NCBI GenBank assembly: GCA_903895855.1
Contig: CAITVN010000191.1
Location: 1-64,000, forward strand
DNA from: Oligoflexia bacterium
GTDB lineage: Bacteria; Bdellovibrionota; UBA1018
DNA: 64,000 nucleotides
Direction of reading: 5' to 3'
Shown piece after piece: positions 36,320 through 45,544 of this stretch (the stretch's first letter is position 1; each line of letters opens with the position of its first letter). The position numbers and the translations under genes were made by a program. The notes beneath the pieces are model-generated. The model searched no databases and was not told where the DNA came from. It saw only the letters and a list, made by a program, of their open reading frames with translations.

Positions 36320-37231
36320 TTATGAACTTGCCTTTTGTGATTCTGTTCCTGAAATAATTTCCAAAAGCTCTTTCGTTATACTGGCCTGTCGTTGCTTATT
36401 GTACTGAAGCGTCAGTAAGCCAATCATCTCGCCAGCATTCTTGGTGGCGTTTTCCATTGCCGACATTCGAGCTCCGTGTTCTCCGGCTTGTGTCTCAAGT
36501 AGAACGCGGTACGTTTGGTCAGCAAATGTTTTTGCAATCAAAGCATTCAAAAGCTCAACGCCAGACGGCTTAATAATATATTCTTTGGTCGCCTCAGTTT
36601 CAGCCACCTTGGTATCGACTTGTGCGGCTTTAGCTTTAGTGAGCGGTAGATAATCTTCTACAATCACCGTCTGGGAGACTGCGTTTTTGAATTCATTATA
36701 GATAATTTTGATTTCTGTGTATTTTCCGGCCAAAAAGTCAGCCACCAAGGCATCAGCTAATATTTTCGCTTTTTTGAAAGAAACCTTGCCGCCGCACTCA
36801 GAAAAATACCGACCAATCTTAGCGATCTCTTTGGTTTTGAAAAAATCAAACCCCCGCTTGCCTACGTAGCAAAACTCAACATCACTATAGCGTGAGCGAT
36901 TTTCTACAGCCCACTTTGTTGCCGCCTTAATTATACTAGAATTAAAACTACCACAAAGACCTCGGTCTGATGTCGCCACTAAAACAAGAACTCGATCTCC
37001 GCTTTCAGCGCTCTCTGGCCTTGAAAAAAACGGACTGCTGCTTTCTAGCTGTGGCTCAGCGGCTAACTTTTGAATCAAGCCAGCGAGTTGTTTTGCGTAC
37101 GGCCGCTGAGTTGTAATCGCCTCTTGTGCACGACGCAATTTAGCAGCCGAAACCATTTTCATGGCCTTCGTAGTCTGTTGAGTATTTTTTACTGTCGAAA
37201 TTCTCTTTCGAAGGTCTTTAATACTTGCCAT
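36320..37231 (-). CDS. atpG: ATP synthase gamma subunit
   Basis: The 303-residue rotor shaft has the family N-terminus (ASIKDLRKRISTVKNTQQTTKAMKMVSAAKLRRAQ), the TSDRGLCGSFN motif and the C-terminal helix (EHGARMSAMENATKNAGEMIGLLTLQYNKQRQASITKELLEIISG). Position between atpA and atpD is standard. Confidence 0.98.
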   Translation of the reverse strand: MASIKDLRKRISTVKNTQQTTKAMKMVSAAKLRRAQEAITTQRPYAKQLAGLIQKLAAEPQLESSSPFFSRPESAESGDRVLVLVATSDRGLCGSFNSSIIKAATKWAVENRSRYSDVEFCYVGKRGFDFFKTKEIAKIGRYFSECGGKVSFKKAKILADALVADFLAGKYTEIKIIYNEFKNAVSQTVIVEDYLPLTKAKAAQVDTKVAETEATKEYIIKPSGVELLNALIAKTFADQTYRVLLETQAGEHGARMSAMENATKNAGEMIGLLTLQYNKQRQASITKELLEIISGTESQKASS

Positions 37232-37268
37232 AGTTCACACCCAAATGTTGAAGCTCAATAATAAGCGA

Positions 37269-38780
37269 TTATGCAACAAAAACTGTCTCAAACTCTTTGA
37301 GCGCCTTTTCTAATTTAGCCTTAACCGCGTCATCGATTTTTCCGCCGCCACCAAGGGCTGCAAAAATATCTGCGTATTTCTTTTCGATAAAGGTATAAAG
37401 TTGCGTTTCGTAGTCACGAAGACGATTAACCGGAATCTTATCTAAGTAGCCGTTCGAACCCGCATAAATAATCACAACCTGGCGCTCAACAACCAAAGGT
37501 GAATATTGCGCTTGTTTCAAAATCTCAGTCAAGCGCTGACCGCGCGCGAGCTGGCGCTGAGTTGCGGCGTCGAGATCACTACCAAACTGTGCAAACGCTG
37601 CCTTCTCTCGGTACTGAGCAAGATCTAGACGAAGAGTACCAGAAACTTGTCTCATCGAGCGAATCTGCGCTGAACCACCGACCCGAGAAACTGAGATACC
37701 GACGTTAACCGCTGGTCGAATGCCTGAGTGAAATAAGTCAGTCTCAAGAAAGATCTGGCCGTCAGTGATCGAAATCACGTTCGTTGGAATATAGGCAGAG
37801 ACGTCACCCGCCTGCGTTTCGATAATCGGTAGTGCAGTGAGTGACCCACCACCCAATTTGTCTGACAACTTTGCGGCGCGCTCAAGAAGGCGCGAGTGAA
37901 GATAGAAAACGTCTCCAGGATAAGCTTCACGACCCGGTGGACGACGAAGCAAGAGTGATAACTGACGATAAGCCTGCGCTTGCTTGGTTAAATCATCATA
38001 AACGATCAACGCATGTTTGCCGTTATCTCTAAACCACTCACCCATGGTCACGCCTGTATAGGCCGCCAAAAACTGAAGTGGTGCTGGCTCGGCCGCAGTA
38101 GAAGACACGACAATCGTGTGTCCTAAGGCGTCGTGCTGGCGTAACTTGTCGACAACTTGGGCGACGGTCGATTGTTTTTGGCCAATGGCCACGTAAATAC
38201 AGTAAACGCCTTTTCCTTTTTGATTGATGATTGTATCAATTGCGATGGCCGTCTTGCCTGTCTGTCTGTCTCCAATGATTAACTCTCGTTGTCCACGCCC
38301 AATCGGAATCATTGAGTCAATGGCTTTAATTCCGGTTTGGAGCGGCTCTTTCACACCTTGTCGAGCAACAATACCTGGTGCCTTTACTTCAACACGTCTG
38401 AATTGTTTTGCATTCAGCTCGCCTCGACCGTCAATAGCAACACCAAGAGCGTTGACGACTCTACCGAGTAACTCTTCGCCCACAGGCACCTGAACAATCT
38501 TACCGGTTCTTTTAACCGAAGACCCTTCTTTAATCGCGTGGTCATCACCAAAAATCGCGACGCCGACAGCTTCGTCTTCTAGGTTCAAAATCATTCCAGA
38601 AACACCGGCTTCGAACTCAACAAGCTCGCCCGCAACGGCCTTTTCTAGACCGTAAATCTTCGCAACGCCGTCTCCAACCGAAATCACTGATCCGGTTTCT
38701 GAGACATCGACCTTTTTTTCAAAGTCAGCCAATTGTCTTTTTAGAATTTGGGTAATTTCTTCGGGTCTAATTTGTACCAT
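37269..38780 (-). CDS. atpA: ATP synthase alpha subunit
   Basis: This 503-residue non-catalytic nucleotide-binding F1 subunit has the P-loop GDRQTGKT (170-177), the DDLTKQA region and the [13 protein letters not shown] signature. The N-terminus ([15 protein letters not shown]) contacts the delta subunit. Length is typical. It follows atpH with a 16-nt gap. Confidence 0.99.
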   Translation of the reverse strand: MVQIRPEEITQILKRQLADFEKKVDVSETGSVISVGDGVAKIYGLEKAVAGELVEFEAGVSGMILNLEDEAVGVAIFGDDHAIKEGSSVKRTGKIVQVPVGEELLGRVVNALGVAIDGRGELNAKQFRRVEVKAPGIVARQGVKEPLQTGIKAIDSMIPIGRGQRELIIGDRQTGKTAIAIDTIINQKGKGVYCIYVAIGQKQSTVAQVVDKLRQHDALGHTIVVSSTAAEPAPLQFLAAYTGVTMGEWFRDNGKHALIVYDDLTKQAQAYRQLSLLLRRPPGREAYPGDVFYLHSRLLERAAKLSDKLGGGSLTALPIIETQAGDVSAYIPTNVISITDGQIFLETDLFHSGIRPAVNVGISVSRVGGSAQIRSMRQVSGTLRLDLAQYREKAAFAQFGSDLDAATQRQLARGQRLTEILKQAQYSPLVVERQVVIIYAGSNGYLDKIPVNRLRDYETQLYTFIEKKYADIFAALGGGGKIDDAVKAKLEKALKEFETVFVA

Positions 38781-38796
38781 TTTTTCTCTTCCTTAT

Positions 38797-39345
38797 TTAT
38801 AAAGTCACTTTAGATACTAAAGACTCTTTGAGTCGTTTTAATTGTGTTTTTAGGGTGCCGTCGTAAGTTGTTCCACGCACAACAACCTTAACCCCGCCAA
38901 TTAGGCTCGGGTCAAGACTTGGCCGCAACTCAACTTCTGTCTTTTGGACGCTAGAAATAGCTTTTCTGATTTCTTCCAACTGCGAAGAACTAAGAGCCTC
39001 AGCAGAGTAAACGGCTCCCATCACCTTGCCCTTAGAGTTATTCTTAACTTCTAGCCATGCCGCACAAAGACCTGGAAGCTCTGACATCCGATTTTTCTCA
39101 ACGACAATTAGCAAAAATCGAATGACCAAAGCTGGCGCACCTAGCGACTGACAAAGGTCTTCGACAATTGCTTTCTTAGCACTAAGAGTTACCGTGGGTG
39201 CCATCAGCACACGCCCGAGCAGTTCACTCGATTTCACTGCATCTGAAAAACCAAATACAGCACTTTCGACACTCTGAATGGCAGTCTCGCCAGACTGATT
39301 AGCCACCTCAAAAAGGGCTTGGGCATATGATCGAGCAACACTCAT
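38797..39345 (-). CDS. atpH: ATP synthase delta subunit
   Basis: The 182-residue protein shows SVARSYAQALFEVANQSG at the N-terminus and the C-terminal DPSLIGGVKVVVRGTTYDGTLKTQLKRLKESL, both typical of delta (OSCP). It links F1 to the peripheral stalk. It overlaps the upstream b-subunit gene by ATGA. Confidence 0.97.
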   Translation of the reverse strand: MSVARSYAQALFEVANQSGETAIQSVESAVFGFSDAVKSSELLGRVLMAPTVTLSAKKAIVEDLCQSLGAPALVIRFLLIVVEKNRMSELPGLCAAWLEVKNNSKGKVMGAVYSAEALSSSQLEEIRKAISSVQKTEVELRPSLDPSLIGGVKVVVRGTTYDGTLKTQLKRLKESLVSKVTL

Positions 39346-39815
39346 CGAACACCCCCAAGGCTTCCTGAGAAGCTAGAAATAATTTTGTCTTTATCGGCCA
39401 CAGAAGCCTTAGATTTAAACTGGGCCGCCACCTGTCTAACAATCTGATCAGATATCTCGACCATTAAGTCGTTCTTTAAAGCTTGAAGCTGACCCTTCGC
39501 ACCGGCATTCGCATCAGAAACAATAACGTCGCTCATTCTTTTCGCGTCATTGAGTATTCTAATCTTCAGCTGCTCGATCTCTTCGCGCGCTTGAGTTCGA
39601 AGCGTCTGCGTTTCGAGATCTAGTGAGTTCAGTTTTGCCGAAAAATCTTCGAGGGCTTCTTTCGCCTCACGCAACTGAACGGTTGTTTTTTGAAGTTCTT
39701 CTCGGATTGAATGATGCCTCGCCGAAACAAAGTCGAGAAAAGGCTTTTTTCCAAACTTATAAAGCAGGCCAACGAGCAGTGAAAAATTGATAAACGGCAG
39801 AACTAAAGCATTCAC
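39342..39815 (-). CDS. atpF: ATP synthase subunit b (second stalk gene)
   Basis: This 157-residue stalk subunit has a short N-terminal hydrophobic helix (LVLPFINFSLLVGLLYKFGKKPFLDFV) and a long charged coiled coil. Together with the b-type product of the adjacent gene it probably forms a b/b' heterodimeric peripheral stalk. It overlaps both neighbours by ATGA, which favours balanced translation. The two b-type proteins differ clearly in sequence. Confidence 0.92.
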   Translation of the reverse strand: MNALVLPFINFSLLVGLLYKFGKKPFLDFVSARHHSIREELQKTTVQLREAKEALEDFSAKLNSLDLETQTLRTQAREEIEQLKIRILNDAKRMSDVIVSDANAGAKGQLQALKNDLMVEISDQIVRQVAAQFKSKASVADKDKIISSFSGSLGGVR

Positions 39816-40264
39816 TTTGTTTGCCCCCCAATAAGCGACATCTGGTCTATAACCTCAGCTACAAGCGCCGGCACCTGCGCACTCAACTGTTGTCTAATTT
39901 GCTGTCCATGAACCTCTAGCTGCGCCTGGGTCTCTGTCATAATCTGCTTCGCCTGTGCGCGAGCATTTCCGAGTATTTCGGCTTCTGCTTTTTTAGCCTC
40001 GGTCACGGCAGCATCAATCTCAGCCCGTACGCGAACTCTCTCTTCGTTGATCTTTTTTTTGTATTCAGCCAGCTTCTGGTTAGCCTGTTCTAAGATCTCA
40101 GTTGCGGCCTTTTGGTCTTCTACTGTTCTCTTGTGCCTCAATTCAAAAAGGCGATAAAAGGCTTTAAAATATAGGTTGGAAAGGACAAGTACCAATAAGC
40201 CAATGACGGCAAACTGTACTAAGAACGTCTGATCCACACCAAGTTGCGAAAGGATATCTGCCAC
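39812..40264 (-). CDS. atpF: ATP synthase subunit b/b' (first stalk gene)
   Basis: The 150-residue protein has one N-terminal transmembrane helix (TFLVQFAVIGLLVLVLSNLYFKAFYRLF) followed by a long coiled coil (EDQKAATEILEQANQKLAEYKKKINEERVRVRAEIDAA). It is the first ATP synthase gene here. Neither the a subunit (atpB) nor the c subunit (atpE) is present, so the membrane sector is encoded elsewhere. I cannot tell which of the two stalk genes is b and which b'. Bactofilin lies 87 nt upstream. Confidence 0.92.
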   Translation of the reverse strand: MADILSQLGVDQTFLVQFAVIGLLVLVLSNLYFKAFYRLFELRHKRTVEDQKAATEILEQANQKLAEYKKKINEERVRVRAEIDAAVTEAKKAEAEILGNARAQAKQIMTETQAQLEVHGQQIRQQLSAQVPALVAEVIDQMSLIGGQTK

Positions 40265-40351
40265 TTTCTACTCCACATGCTGAATGATGTAATGGTAATG
40301 AAATTAGTGGCTAGCTAACACGCAAAAGAATCGATGGTCAAGAAAATGATT

Positions 40352-40720
40352 TCAGTTTTCCATAGAAAGCATTTTACTGCTTCCCTCAAAAATCACACCT
40401 TCATCGACACTTAGGCTCGGAGTGACAATATTTCCGCGAAAAATGGCTGGCTTATGAATTTCGACTCGGTGTTTTGCCAAGACGGTTCCGGTTACCTCTC
40501 CGCTAATAATCACAACCCCGGCGTCGATTTCAGCATTAACTCGAGCGCCTTCACTGATAACTAGAACGTCGGGTGTATAGATTTCACCACGAAAGACCCC
40601 GCCAATTCGAACTGATCCTCGAAAGCACAATTTGCCCTCAAACTCGCAGCCTTGGTCAATAATCCCAGAAATTTCTGTCTGAACAACAGGCGTCGATAGG
40701 TCGTCGAATCTTTTTGCCAT
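40352..40720 (-). CDS. Bactofilin
   Basis: The 122-residue protein consists of the bactofilin beta-helix core with regular hydrophobic six-residue repeats: GCEFEGKLCFRGSVRIGGVFRGEIYTPDVLVISEGARVNAEIDAGVVIISGEVTGTVLAKHRVEI. Bactofilins polymerise without nucleotide and scaffold cell-shape or segregation factors; in Myxococcus they position ParABS. The gene lies 18 nt downstream of parB, which fits a segregation-linked role here, though that is inferred. Confidence 0.95.
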   Translation of the reverse strand: MAKRFDDLSTPVVQTEISGIIDQGCEFEGKLCFRGSVRIGGVFRGEIYTPDVLVISEGARVNAEIDAGVVIISGEVTGTVLAKHRVEIHKPAIFRGNIVTPSLSVDEGVIFEGSSKMLSMEN

Positions 40721-40738
40721 AGGTGGGTAGTTTACTTT

Positions 40739-41770
40739 CTAAGACTGCAGAAGGTCAAGTAGTCGGTCAAGCTCTACACGGGTCTTGTACTGAAAAACAA
40801 TTTTCCCTTTTCTATCGCCGCCTCGAATCTCTATCTTCGTGCCCCATTTTCTGGCGAGATCAACTGAAATCTTGTCAAGCCGCGCCTGTATTGGGTCTGC
40901 GCTCTGACCTCCTGCGTTCGCTCCATCTGCATCGTGAGAAGGTACCGCCTTTTTCTTTAGCTGATCTACCAAGGCCTCAGTTTCTCGAACGCTCAATTTT
41001 TTTGTAACCACTTGTGCTCGGGCGTAGAGTCGAAGGTCGTTGTCTTCTAGAGACAAGATTGCCTTACCATGCCCGAACGAGATGATTGATTTCTTTAAAT
41101 CATCGATAATTGCTTCGGGCAATTTCAGCAATCTCAAAAAGTTGGCTACAGTTGCCCTCTCTTTGCCAACCCGGGTGGCCACTTCTTCTTGGGTCAGTGA
41201 AAAATCCTGCATGAGCTGTGAATAAGCCATGGCCTCATCGACGCAATTCAAATTTTCTCGTTGAATATTTTCAACCAGAGCAAGTTCAAGTGATTCACGA
41301 TCGGTAGACTTTCGAATCACGATTGGAACCTGCTTTAGCCCGGCCTTTTTCGCGGCCCGCAAGCGGCGCTCCCCGGCGATCAACTCGTAGCCTTTTCCAG
41401 TTCTTCGCACGATCAGGGGTTGAATAATACCATTCGCTCGAATCGACGCACTCAACTCTTCAACCGTCGAATCGTCAAATTCTCTTCTGGGCTGATAGGG
41501 ATTTACTAAGATTTCATCAATTGTCGCATAGCTTATTCCTGGGTGCCGATCTTTATTGGCCACCTCTGGCACATTGGCCGCTTCGACCTTAATCTGATTT
41601 ACCGCCGTTGCCCCAACCCCCATCAAAGGTGCGGTGCCGGTTTCTGAATTTATCGACCCTATTGCTCGCGAAACCTCTGGTGTCGCCATGAAAACAGGCG
41701 GCTGCATCTGACTACCTGCGCCCGGCAGCAAAGAGGCAAGACCCTTACCTAAAACTGGTTTTTGTGCCAT
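40739..41770 (-). CDS. parB: Chromosome partitioning protein ParB
   Basis: ParB binds parS and spreads as a CTP-dependent clamp. The protein (343 residues from ATG 41770, with GGGGGAA upstream; the frame extends to 41785) has the N-terminal KGLASLLPG (ParA-interacting type), box I and the CTP motif region (NPYQPRREFDD...ELSASIRANGIIQPLIVRRTGKGYELIAGERRLRAAKKAGL, including GERRLRA). A helix-turn-helix (LTQEEVATRVGKERATVANFLRLL) and a C-terminal dimerisation domain (KWGTKIEIRGGDRKGKIVFQYKT) follow. Two cognate parS sites lie about 1.1-1.3 kb upstream. Confidence 0.97.
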   Translation of the reverse strand: MAQKPVLGKGLASLLPGAGSQMQPPVFMATPEVSRAIGSINSETGTAPLMGVGATAVNQIKVEAANVPEVANKDRHPGISYATIDEILVNPYQPRREFDDSTVEELSASIRANGIIQPLIVRRTGKGYELIAGERRLRAAKKAGLKQVPIVIRKSTDRESLELALVENIQRENLNCVDEAMAYSQLMQDFSLTQEEVATRVGKERATVANFLRLLKLPEAIIDDLKKSIISFGHGKAILSLEDNDLRLYARAQVVTKKLSVRETEALVDQLKKKAVPSHDADGANAGGQSADPIQARLDKISVDLARKWGTKIEIRGGDRKGKIVFQYKTRVELDRLLDLLQS

Positions 41771-41794
41771 AAATAATTCCCCCAAAATACGAAA

Positions 41795-42631
41795 CTAGAT
41801 TACCTGAGCCCCAGACTCAACAACGCCTTGACTTTGACGCAACGCACCAAGCTCTACCTTGGGTTGGTTTCTGCCAAGCACTTCCTTCGCCAAATTCAAG
41901 TAGGCCAAACAACCCTTCGAATCGATGTCATACAACAAGACCGGCTTTCCAAAGCTCGAGCACTCCGATAGGCGCACATTTCTTGGAATAACGGTCTCAA
42001 ACACCTTGTCTCCAAAATGTGTTCTCACCTCTTTAACAACCTCATTTGCCAGATTATTGCGCCCATCAAACATGGTTAACACAATACCCTCTTCTTGAAG
42101 TCCTGGGTTGAGGTTCATTTTAATCAATCCAACCGTGTTCAGCAGCTGAGACAAGCCCTCAAGAGCAAAAAATTCAGTCTGAAGCGGAACCATAAAAGAA
42201 TCGGCAGCAGTCAAGGCGTTTACCGAAAGCAACCCAAGCGACGGTGGGCAATCTATCAAGATGAAGTCAAACTGCGAACGAATTTCGGCAATTGATGCTT
42301 TCAACTTTGACTCTCTGGCGAACGATGAGACCAGCTCAATTTCAGCACCCGCTAAATCACTTGTTGCGGGCGCAACGAAGAGCGAATCAACTTCGGTTGC
42401 CACAATAACCTGTGACATGGGCACCTGACCGATGAGTGCCTGGTAGACTGTGTGATTCGGGTTAAGTTTTGATCGATCAACACCCAAAGCCGAGGTTGCG
42501 TTACCCTGAGGGTCAAAATCGATCACCAGTGTTCGCTTGTCGGCAATCGCCAAGCTCGCAGCAAGGTTAACGGTCGTTGTCGTCTTACCAACGCCGCCCT
42601 TTTGGTTAGTCATCGCTATAATTTTTCCCAT
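41795..42631 (-). CDS. parA: Chromosome partitioning ATPase ParA
   Basis: The 278-residue ATPase has the deviant Walker A KGGVGKTT (11-18), the Walker A' segment TLVIDFDPQGNATSALG and Walker B FILIDCPPSLGLL. ATP-bound ParA dimers coat the nucleoid and move ParB-parS complexes. It precedes parB by 24 nt. A 225-bp non-coding region with inverted repeats lies upstream and probably carries its promoter. Confidence 0.98.
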   Translation of the reverse strand: MGKIIAMTNQKGGVGKTTTTVNLAASLAIADKRTLVIDFDPQGNATSALGVDRSKLNPNHTVYQALIGQVPMSQVIVATEVDSLFVAPATSDLAGAEIELVSSFARESKLKASIAEIRSQFDFILIDCPPSLGLLSVNALTAADSFMVPLQTEFFALEGLSQLLNTVGLIKMNLNPGLQEEGIVLTMFDGRNNLANEVVKEVRTHFGDKVFETVIPRNVRLSECSSFGKPVLLYDIDSKGCLAYLNLAKEVLGRNQPKVELGALRQSQGVVESGAQVI

Positions 42632-42856
42632 TTTTTTCTCCGGGCCACAAGTGCGATAATGAGTGCCAATTATCGTGGGCCCCTGCCCGTACTTGCGCAG
42701 GAGCCCCGATTTTCTTCCTACATGTGGTTGTAGGGGAGTAACTACTTAAAGTTTTTCGGGTACTCACTAAGGTTTGGTTGCTCAACTACTCTACAACCTA
42801 TGAATAGTCTAGGTCCGCTCAGACACTTGATCAAGACAATTGTTCCATGTGGAACA
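42632..42856 (-). promoter_or_regulatory. parA upstream region with two inverted repeats
   Basis: This gap between rsmG and parA contains an AT-rich inverted repeat CGATAAT/ATTATCG (42654-42660 and 42669-42675, 8-nt spacer). Beside it is a GC-rich hairpin with a 10-bp stem and one mismatch (42677-42686 with 42697-42706, 10-nt loop). The AT-rich repeat lies 20-45 nt before the parA start, where a repressor (possibly autoregulation) could act. The hairpin lacks a T tract on the minus strand, so it is not an obvious terminator. parS site 1 ends the region at 42841-42856. Confidence 0.4.
42841..42856. promoter_or_regulatory. parS site 1 (one mismatch)
   Basis: TGTTCCATGTGGAACA differs from the perfect parS palindrome TGTTCCACGTGGAACA at one central base. 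It directly abuts the rsmG stop codon. ParB-type centromere sites of this sequence cluster near oriC in most bacteria, and parA-parB lie just downstream. Confidence 0.88.
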
Positions 42857-43513
42857 TTATTTTGCCCTTTTTACGTCGACAATCACGCAACTATCTCTGA
42901 AATCGGGTACTCTGTACTCAACAACTACTCTTGCTACTACTTTTTTTCGATAAGATGAGAGCGAAAGGCCGGCACTCTCTGTCGACCAACCGGGACCTTT
43001 CAGTAAAACCAAATTGTTCCACGTGGAACATGGAAAAATCCAGGCCAAAATCTTCTCAACGGTACCAACCGCCCTACTCACCACCGTATCCACGCTTGAT
43101 TCGCGTAGATACTCTTCTCCGCGACCACTCCAAACAGATACTCGGTCCGTTAACCCCATCTGCTCTGTGGTTACCCTTAAAAAATCAGCCTTATGGGTCT
43201 CACTCTCCGACAAAATCCACTTTCGTGTCCCAAAAATGGCCGCAGACAACAAGCCTGGCACTCCGCACCCCGAACCTAAGTCCATACAGACTGACCCCAA
43301 CAATCCAGACCTCTCCAATTCAACACAATCAACTACGTGACCAAGAGCAAAATCACGCGGAGAAATCAGTTTGGTTAAATTCTGGACTTCATTTCCTGCC
43401 TTAAGTAACCCGTAGAATCTAAAAATACTCGCCAACTGAACCCTATCTAAAGAATATGCCTTCAGAAGATCCTCAATCTCGTCCATTTCAGCCACTATCA
43501 ATCCATCGGTCAT
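42857..43513 (-). CDS. rsmG: 16S rRNA (guanine527-N7)-methyltransferase RsmG
   Basis: The 218-residue SAM-dependent enzyme methylates N7 of G527 in 16S rRNA. It shows NLTKLISPRDFALGHVVDCVEL, the SAM motif MDLGSGCGVPGLLSAAIF, SESETHKADFLRVTTEQMG and VVSRAVGTVEKILAW, all typical (GidB fold). Its start overlaps the mnmG stop by ATGA. It carries a perfect parS inside its reading frame. Loss of this gene gives low-level streptomycin resistance in other bacteria. Confidence 0.95.
   Translation of the reverse strand: MTDGLIVAEMDEIEDLLKAYSLDRVQLASIFRFYGLLKAGNEVQNLTKLISPRDFALGHVVDCVELERSGLLGSVCMDLGSGCGVPGLLSAAIFGTRKWILSESETHKADFLRVTTEQMGLTDRVSVWSGRGEEYLRESSVDTVVSRAVGTVEKILAWIFPCSTWNNLVLLKGPGWSTESAGLSLSSYRKKVVARVVVEYRVPDFRDSCVIVDVKRAK
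43015..43030. promoter_or_regulatory. parS site 2 (perfect palindrome, inside rsmG)
   Basis: TGTTCCACGTGGAACA is a perfect 16-bp palindrome identical to the canonical parS. It lies within the rsmG coding sequence, where it encodes a Cys-Ser-Thr-Trp-Asn segment. It is 158 bp from site 1 and about 13-14 kb from the predicted origin. Confidence 0.95.
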
Positions 43514-45387
43514 TTTGTACCCCTTGGCATTTTAAGATGAATCAGAACACTGGCTAGTGCCGCCGGTGTAACCCCTTGAATTCTTCCCATCTGACCCAAA
43601 GTCTCGGGCCGAAAAGTCTTTACACGCTCCTGAATCTCAGAAGAAAGACCCCCAACAGCCCCGAAGTTAAAGTCGCTTGGAATTTTCAATTCATCGGCCT
43701 CAGACACCGACTGGGCCAATTCTAGATCTCTCTGTATATAACCCGCGTACTTAATCGAAATCTCAACCTGATCTAGCACTTCGGCAGAAAAACCCGAAAT
43801 GTCAAACCCCGCCAAATCGGCTAGGTCTCTCACACCAATTTCAGGCCGCTTAATGAGGTCTAATAAAGAAACCCGGTCTTTTAAAGGCGAAGTTCCGAGC
43901 GCCTGCAGTTTCACACCCACGTTATCACTCGGCAGCAAGTAAGTATGCCCGACAGACGTTTTGAGTCTTTCAATCGATTCCAGCTTCAGCAAAAATCGTG
44001 AATGGGCCTCAAACCCCAACAAACCCAGCTCACGCCCCAACGGAGACAAGCGCTGATCGGCATTATCTTCTCGCAAATAAAGCCGAAACTCAGCGCGCGA
44101 AGTAAACATGCGGTACGGTTCATCTGAACCCCTAGTCACCAAATCATCAATTAAAACACCGATATAGGCTTCATTACGACCCAAAACCACCTCAGGCCCA
44201 CCGACAACCATGCGCGCCGCGTTAATTCCAGCCATCAATCCCTGGGCCCCCGCCTCTTCGTAACCAGAAGTGCCGTTGACCTGCCCAGCAAAGAAAAGCC
44301 CTTTAATATCCTTAGCTTGCAGACTTGCCCCGAGTTGCGTCGCTTCAACTGCATCGTACTCAACGGCATAGCCATATTTTAAGAATTCAGCTCTCTCTAA
44401 CCCATTGATAGTATGAATAAATTCATCTTGAACGTCACTCGGAAGGCTTGTTGAAACGCCATTTACGTAAATCTCTTCTACGTCCAAACCCTCTGGCTCA
44501 AGAAAAATCTGATGCCGATCTCTCTCTGAAAACCGCTTCACTTTATCTTCGATCGAAGGACAATAGCGAGGCCCAACCCCTTCAATTAACCCACGAAACA
44601 TCGGTGAACGATCAAAATTTTTCGCAATAATATCATGCGTTTTAGCGTTGGTGTGGGTGATAAAACAAGGAACCTGCTCTAGAGCTGGAAAACTTGCCCC
44701 AGAACCATAAAATGAAAATGGAGAGATCACCGAGTCGCCCAGTTGCTGTTCACACTTCGAAAAATCGATCGAAGACTTTCGCAGTCTTGGTGGGGTACCT
44801 GTCTTTAACCGCCTAGTTCGAAAACCCAGCTCGTGCAATGACTTGGTCAATCCGACTGCCGCCGCATCTCCGACCCGGCCGCCTTGGGTTTTATCAAACC
44901 CAGTAAACATCAAACCTCGCAAAAACGTGCCCGAAGTGATTACAACAGCACGGGTCGCAATCTCTTCACCACTAGAAAGCCGAACACCAAAAACACGGCC
45001 AGACCTTACTAAAACATCGACCACTTCACCTTGAACAATTTGCAAGTTCGAAACCTGCGCCAAGGTCTGCTTCATAACCGCAGAATACTGGTTCTTGTCA
45101 CACTGCGCTCGGCTCGAACGAACAGCGGGTCCCTTGCTAGAGTTCAACTTACGGTACTGAATCGCGGTCGCATCAGTATTGATGCCCATCAATCCGCCAA
45201 GAGCATCAATTTCTTTAATCAATTGCCCCTTCGCCAAACCACCCATCGCCGGATTACATGAAAGAACACCAATGCGCGAGGGGTCGAGACTAATTAATGT
45301 CGTTTTCCGGCCAATTTTGGCTGCAGCCGCCGCGGCTTCACAGCCCGCATGACCACCACCAACAACGACCACATCGAAGCTCAACAC
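43510..45387 (-). CDS. mnmG: tRNA uridine-5-carboxymethylaminomethyl modification enzyme MnmG
   Basis: MnmG (GidA) works with MnmE to install the cmnm5 group on U34 of tRNAs. The 625-residue protein has the FAD-binding VVVGGGHAGCEAAAAAAKIG (~7-26), CNPAMGGLAKGQLIKEIDALGG, RRLKTGTPPR and GQVNGTSGYEEAGAQGLMAG. It starts with GTG at 45387, preceded by GAGGAG. Its partner mnmE is 5.3 kb away, across the acyl-CoA cassette. Confidence 0.98.
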   Translation of the reverse strand: MLSFDVVVVGGGHAGCEAAAAAAKIGRKTTLISLDPSRIGVLSCNPAMGGLAKGQLIKEIDALGGLMGINTDATAIQYRKLNSSKGPAVRSSRAQCDKNQYSAVMKQTLAQVSNLQIVQGEVVDVLVRSGRVFGVRLSSGEEIATRAVVITSGTFLRGLMFTGFDKTQGGRVGDAAAVGLTKSLHELGFRTRRLKTGTPPRLRKSSIDFSKCEQQLGDSVISPFSFYGSGASFPALEQVPCFITHTNAKTHDIIAKNFDRSPMFRGLIEGVGPRYCPSIEDKVKRFSERDRHQIFLEPEGLDVEEIYVNGVSTSLPSDVQDEFIHTINGLERAEFLKYGYAVEYDAVEATQLGASLQAKDIKGLFFAGQVNGTSGYEEAGAQGLMAGINAARMVVGGPEVVLGRNEAYIGVLIDDLVTRGSDEPYRMFTSRAEFRLYLREDNADQRLSPLGRELGLLGFEAHSRFLLKLESIERLKTSVGHTYLLPSDNVGVKLQALGTSPLKDRVSLLDLIKRPEIGVRDLADLAGFDISGFSAEVLDQVEISIKYAGYIQRDLELAQSVSEADELKIPSDFNFGAVGGLSSEIQERVKTFRPETLGQMGRIQGVTPAALASVLIHLKMPRGTK

Positions 45388-45544
45388 GAAATTCTCCTCA
45401 CTAAGAACGTAATTATGTACGTGCTCACGCCGTTAACACGTTACCCCGCTGGACACAATAAGCCGCAAAGCGTTTGAATTAAATTCAATCACTATAAAAA
45501 GTAGGAGCCTCGGTAAATCAGAATACTGGACTATCGAGCCAATA
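45388..45544. promoter_or_regulatory. Region upstream of mnmG with a TTGAATT inverted repeat
   Basis: This 157-bp gap between the end of the mutase small-subunit gene and mnmG contains TTGAATT-A-AATTCAA (45474-45488), a 7-bp inverted repeat with a 1-nt spacer, about 90 nt before the mnmG start. An imperfect hairpin lies just after the mutase stop and is followed about 10 nt later by five T on the minus strand, possibly a weak terminator. Both assignments are tentative. Confidence 0.3.

Noticed and set aside
38869-38884. TGTTCCACGCACAACA, a third parS-like sequence in atpH
   Set aside because: The right half-site is lost (three adjacent mismatches), so ParB binding is unlikely.
39342-40264. 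Two b-subunit genes as a recent tandem duplication
   Set aside because: The two proteins differ clearly along their length, which fits an old b/b' pair rather than a recent duplicate.
43014-43340. Plus-strand open frames opposite rsmG
   Set aside because: They are antisense shadows of the well-supported rsmG gene and have no ribosome site.
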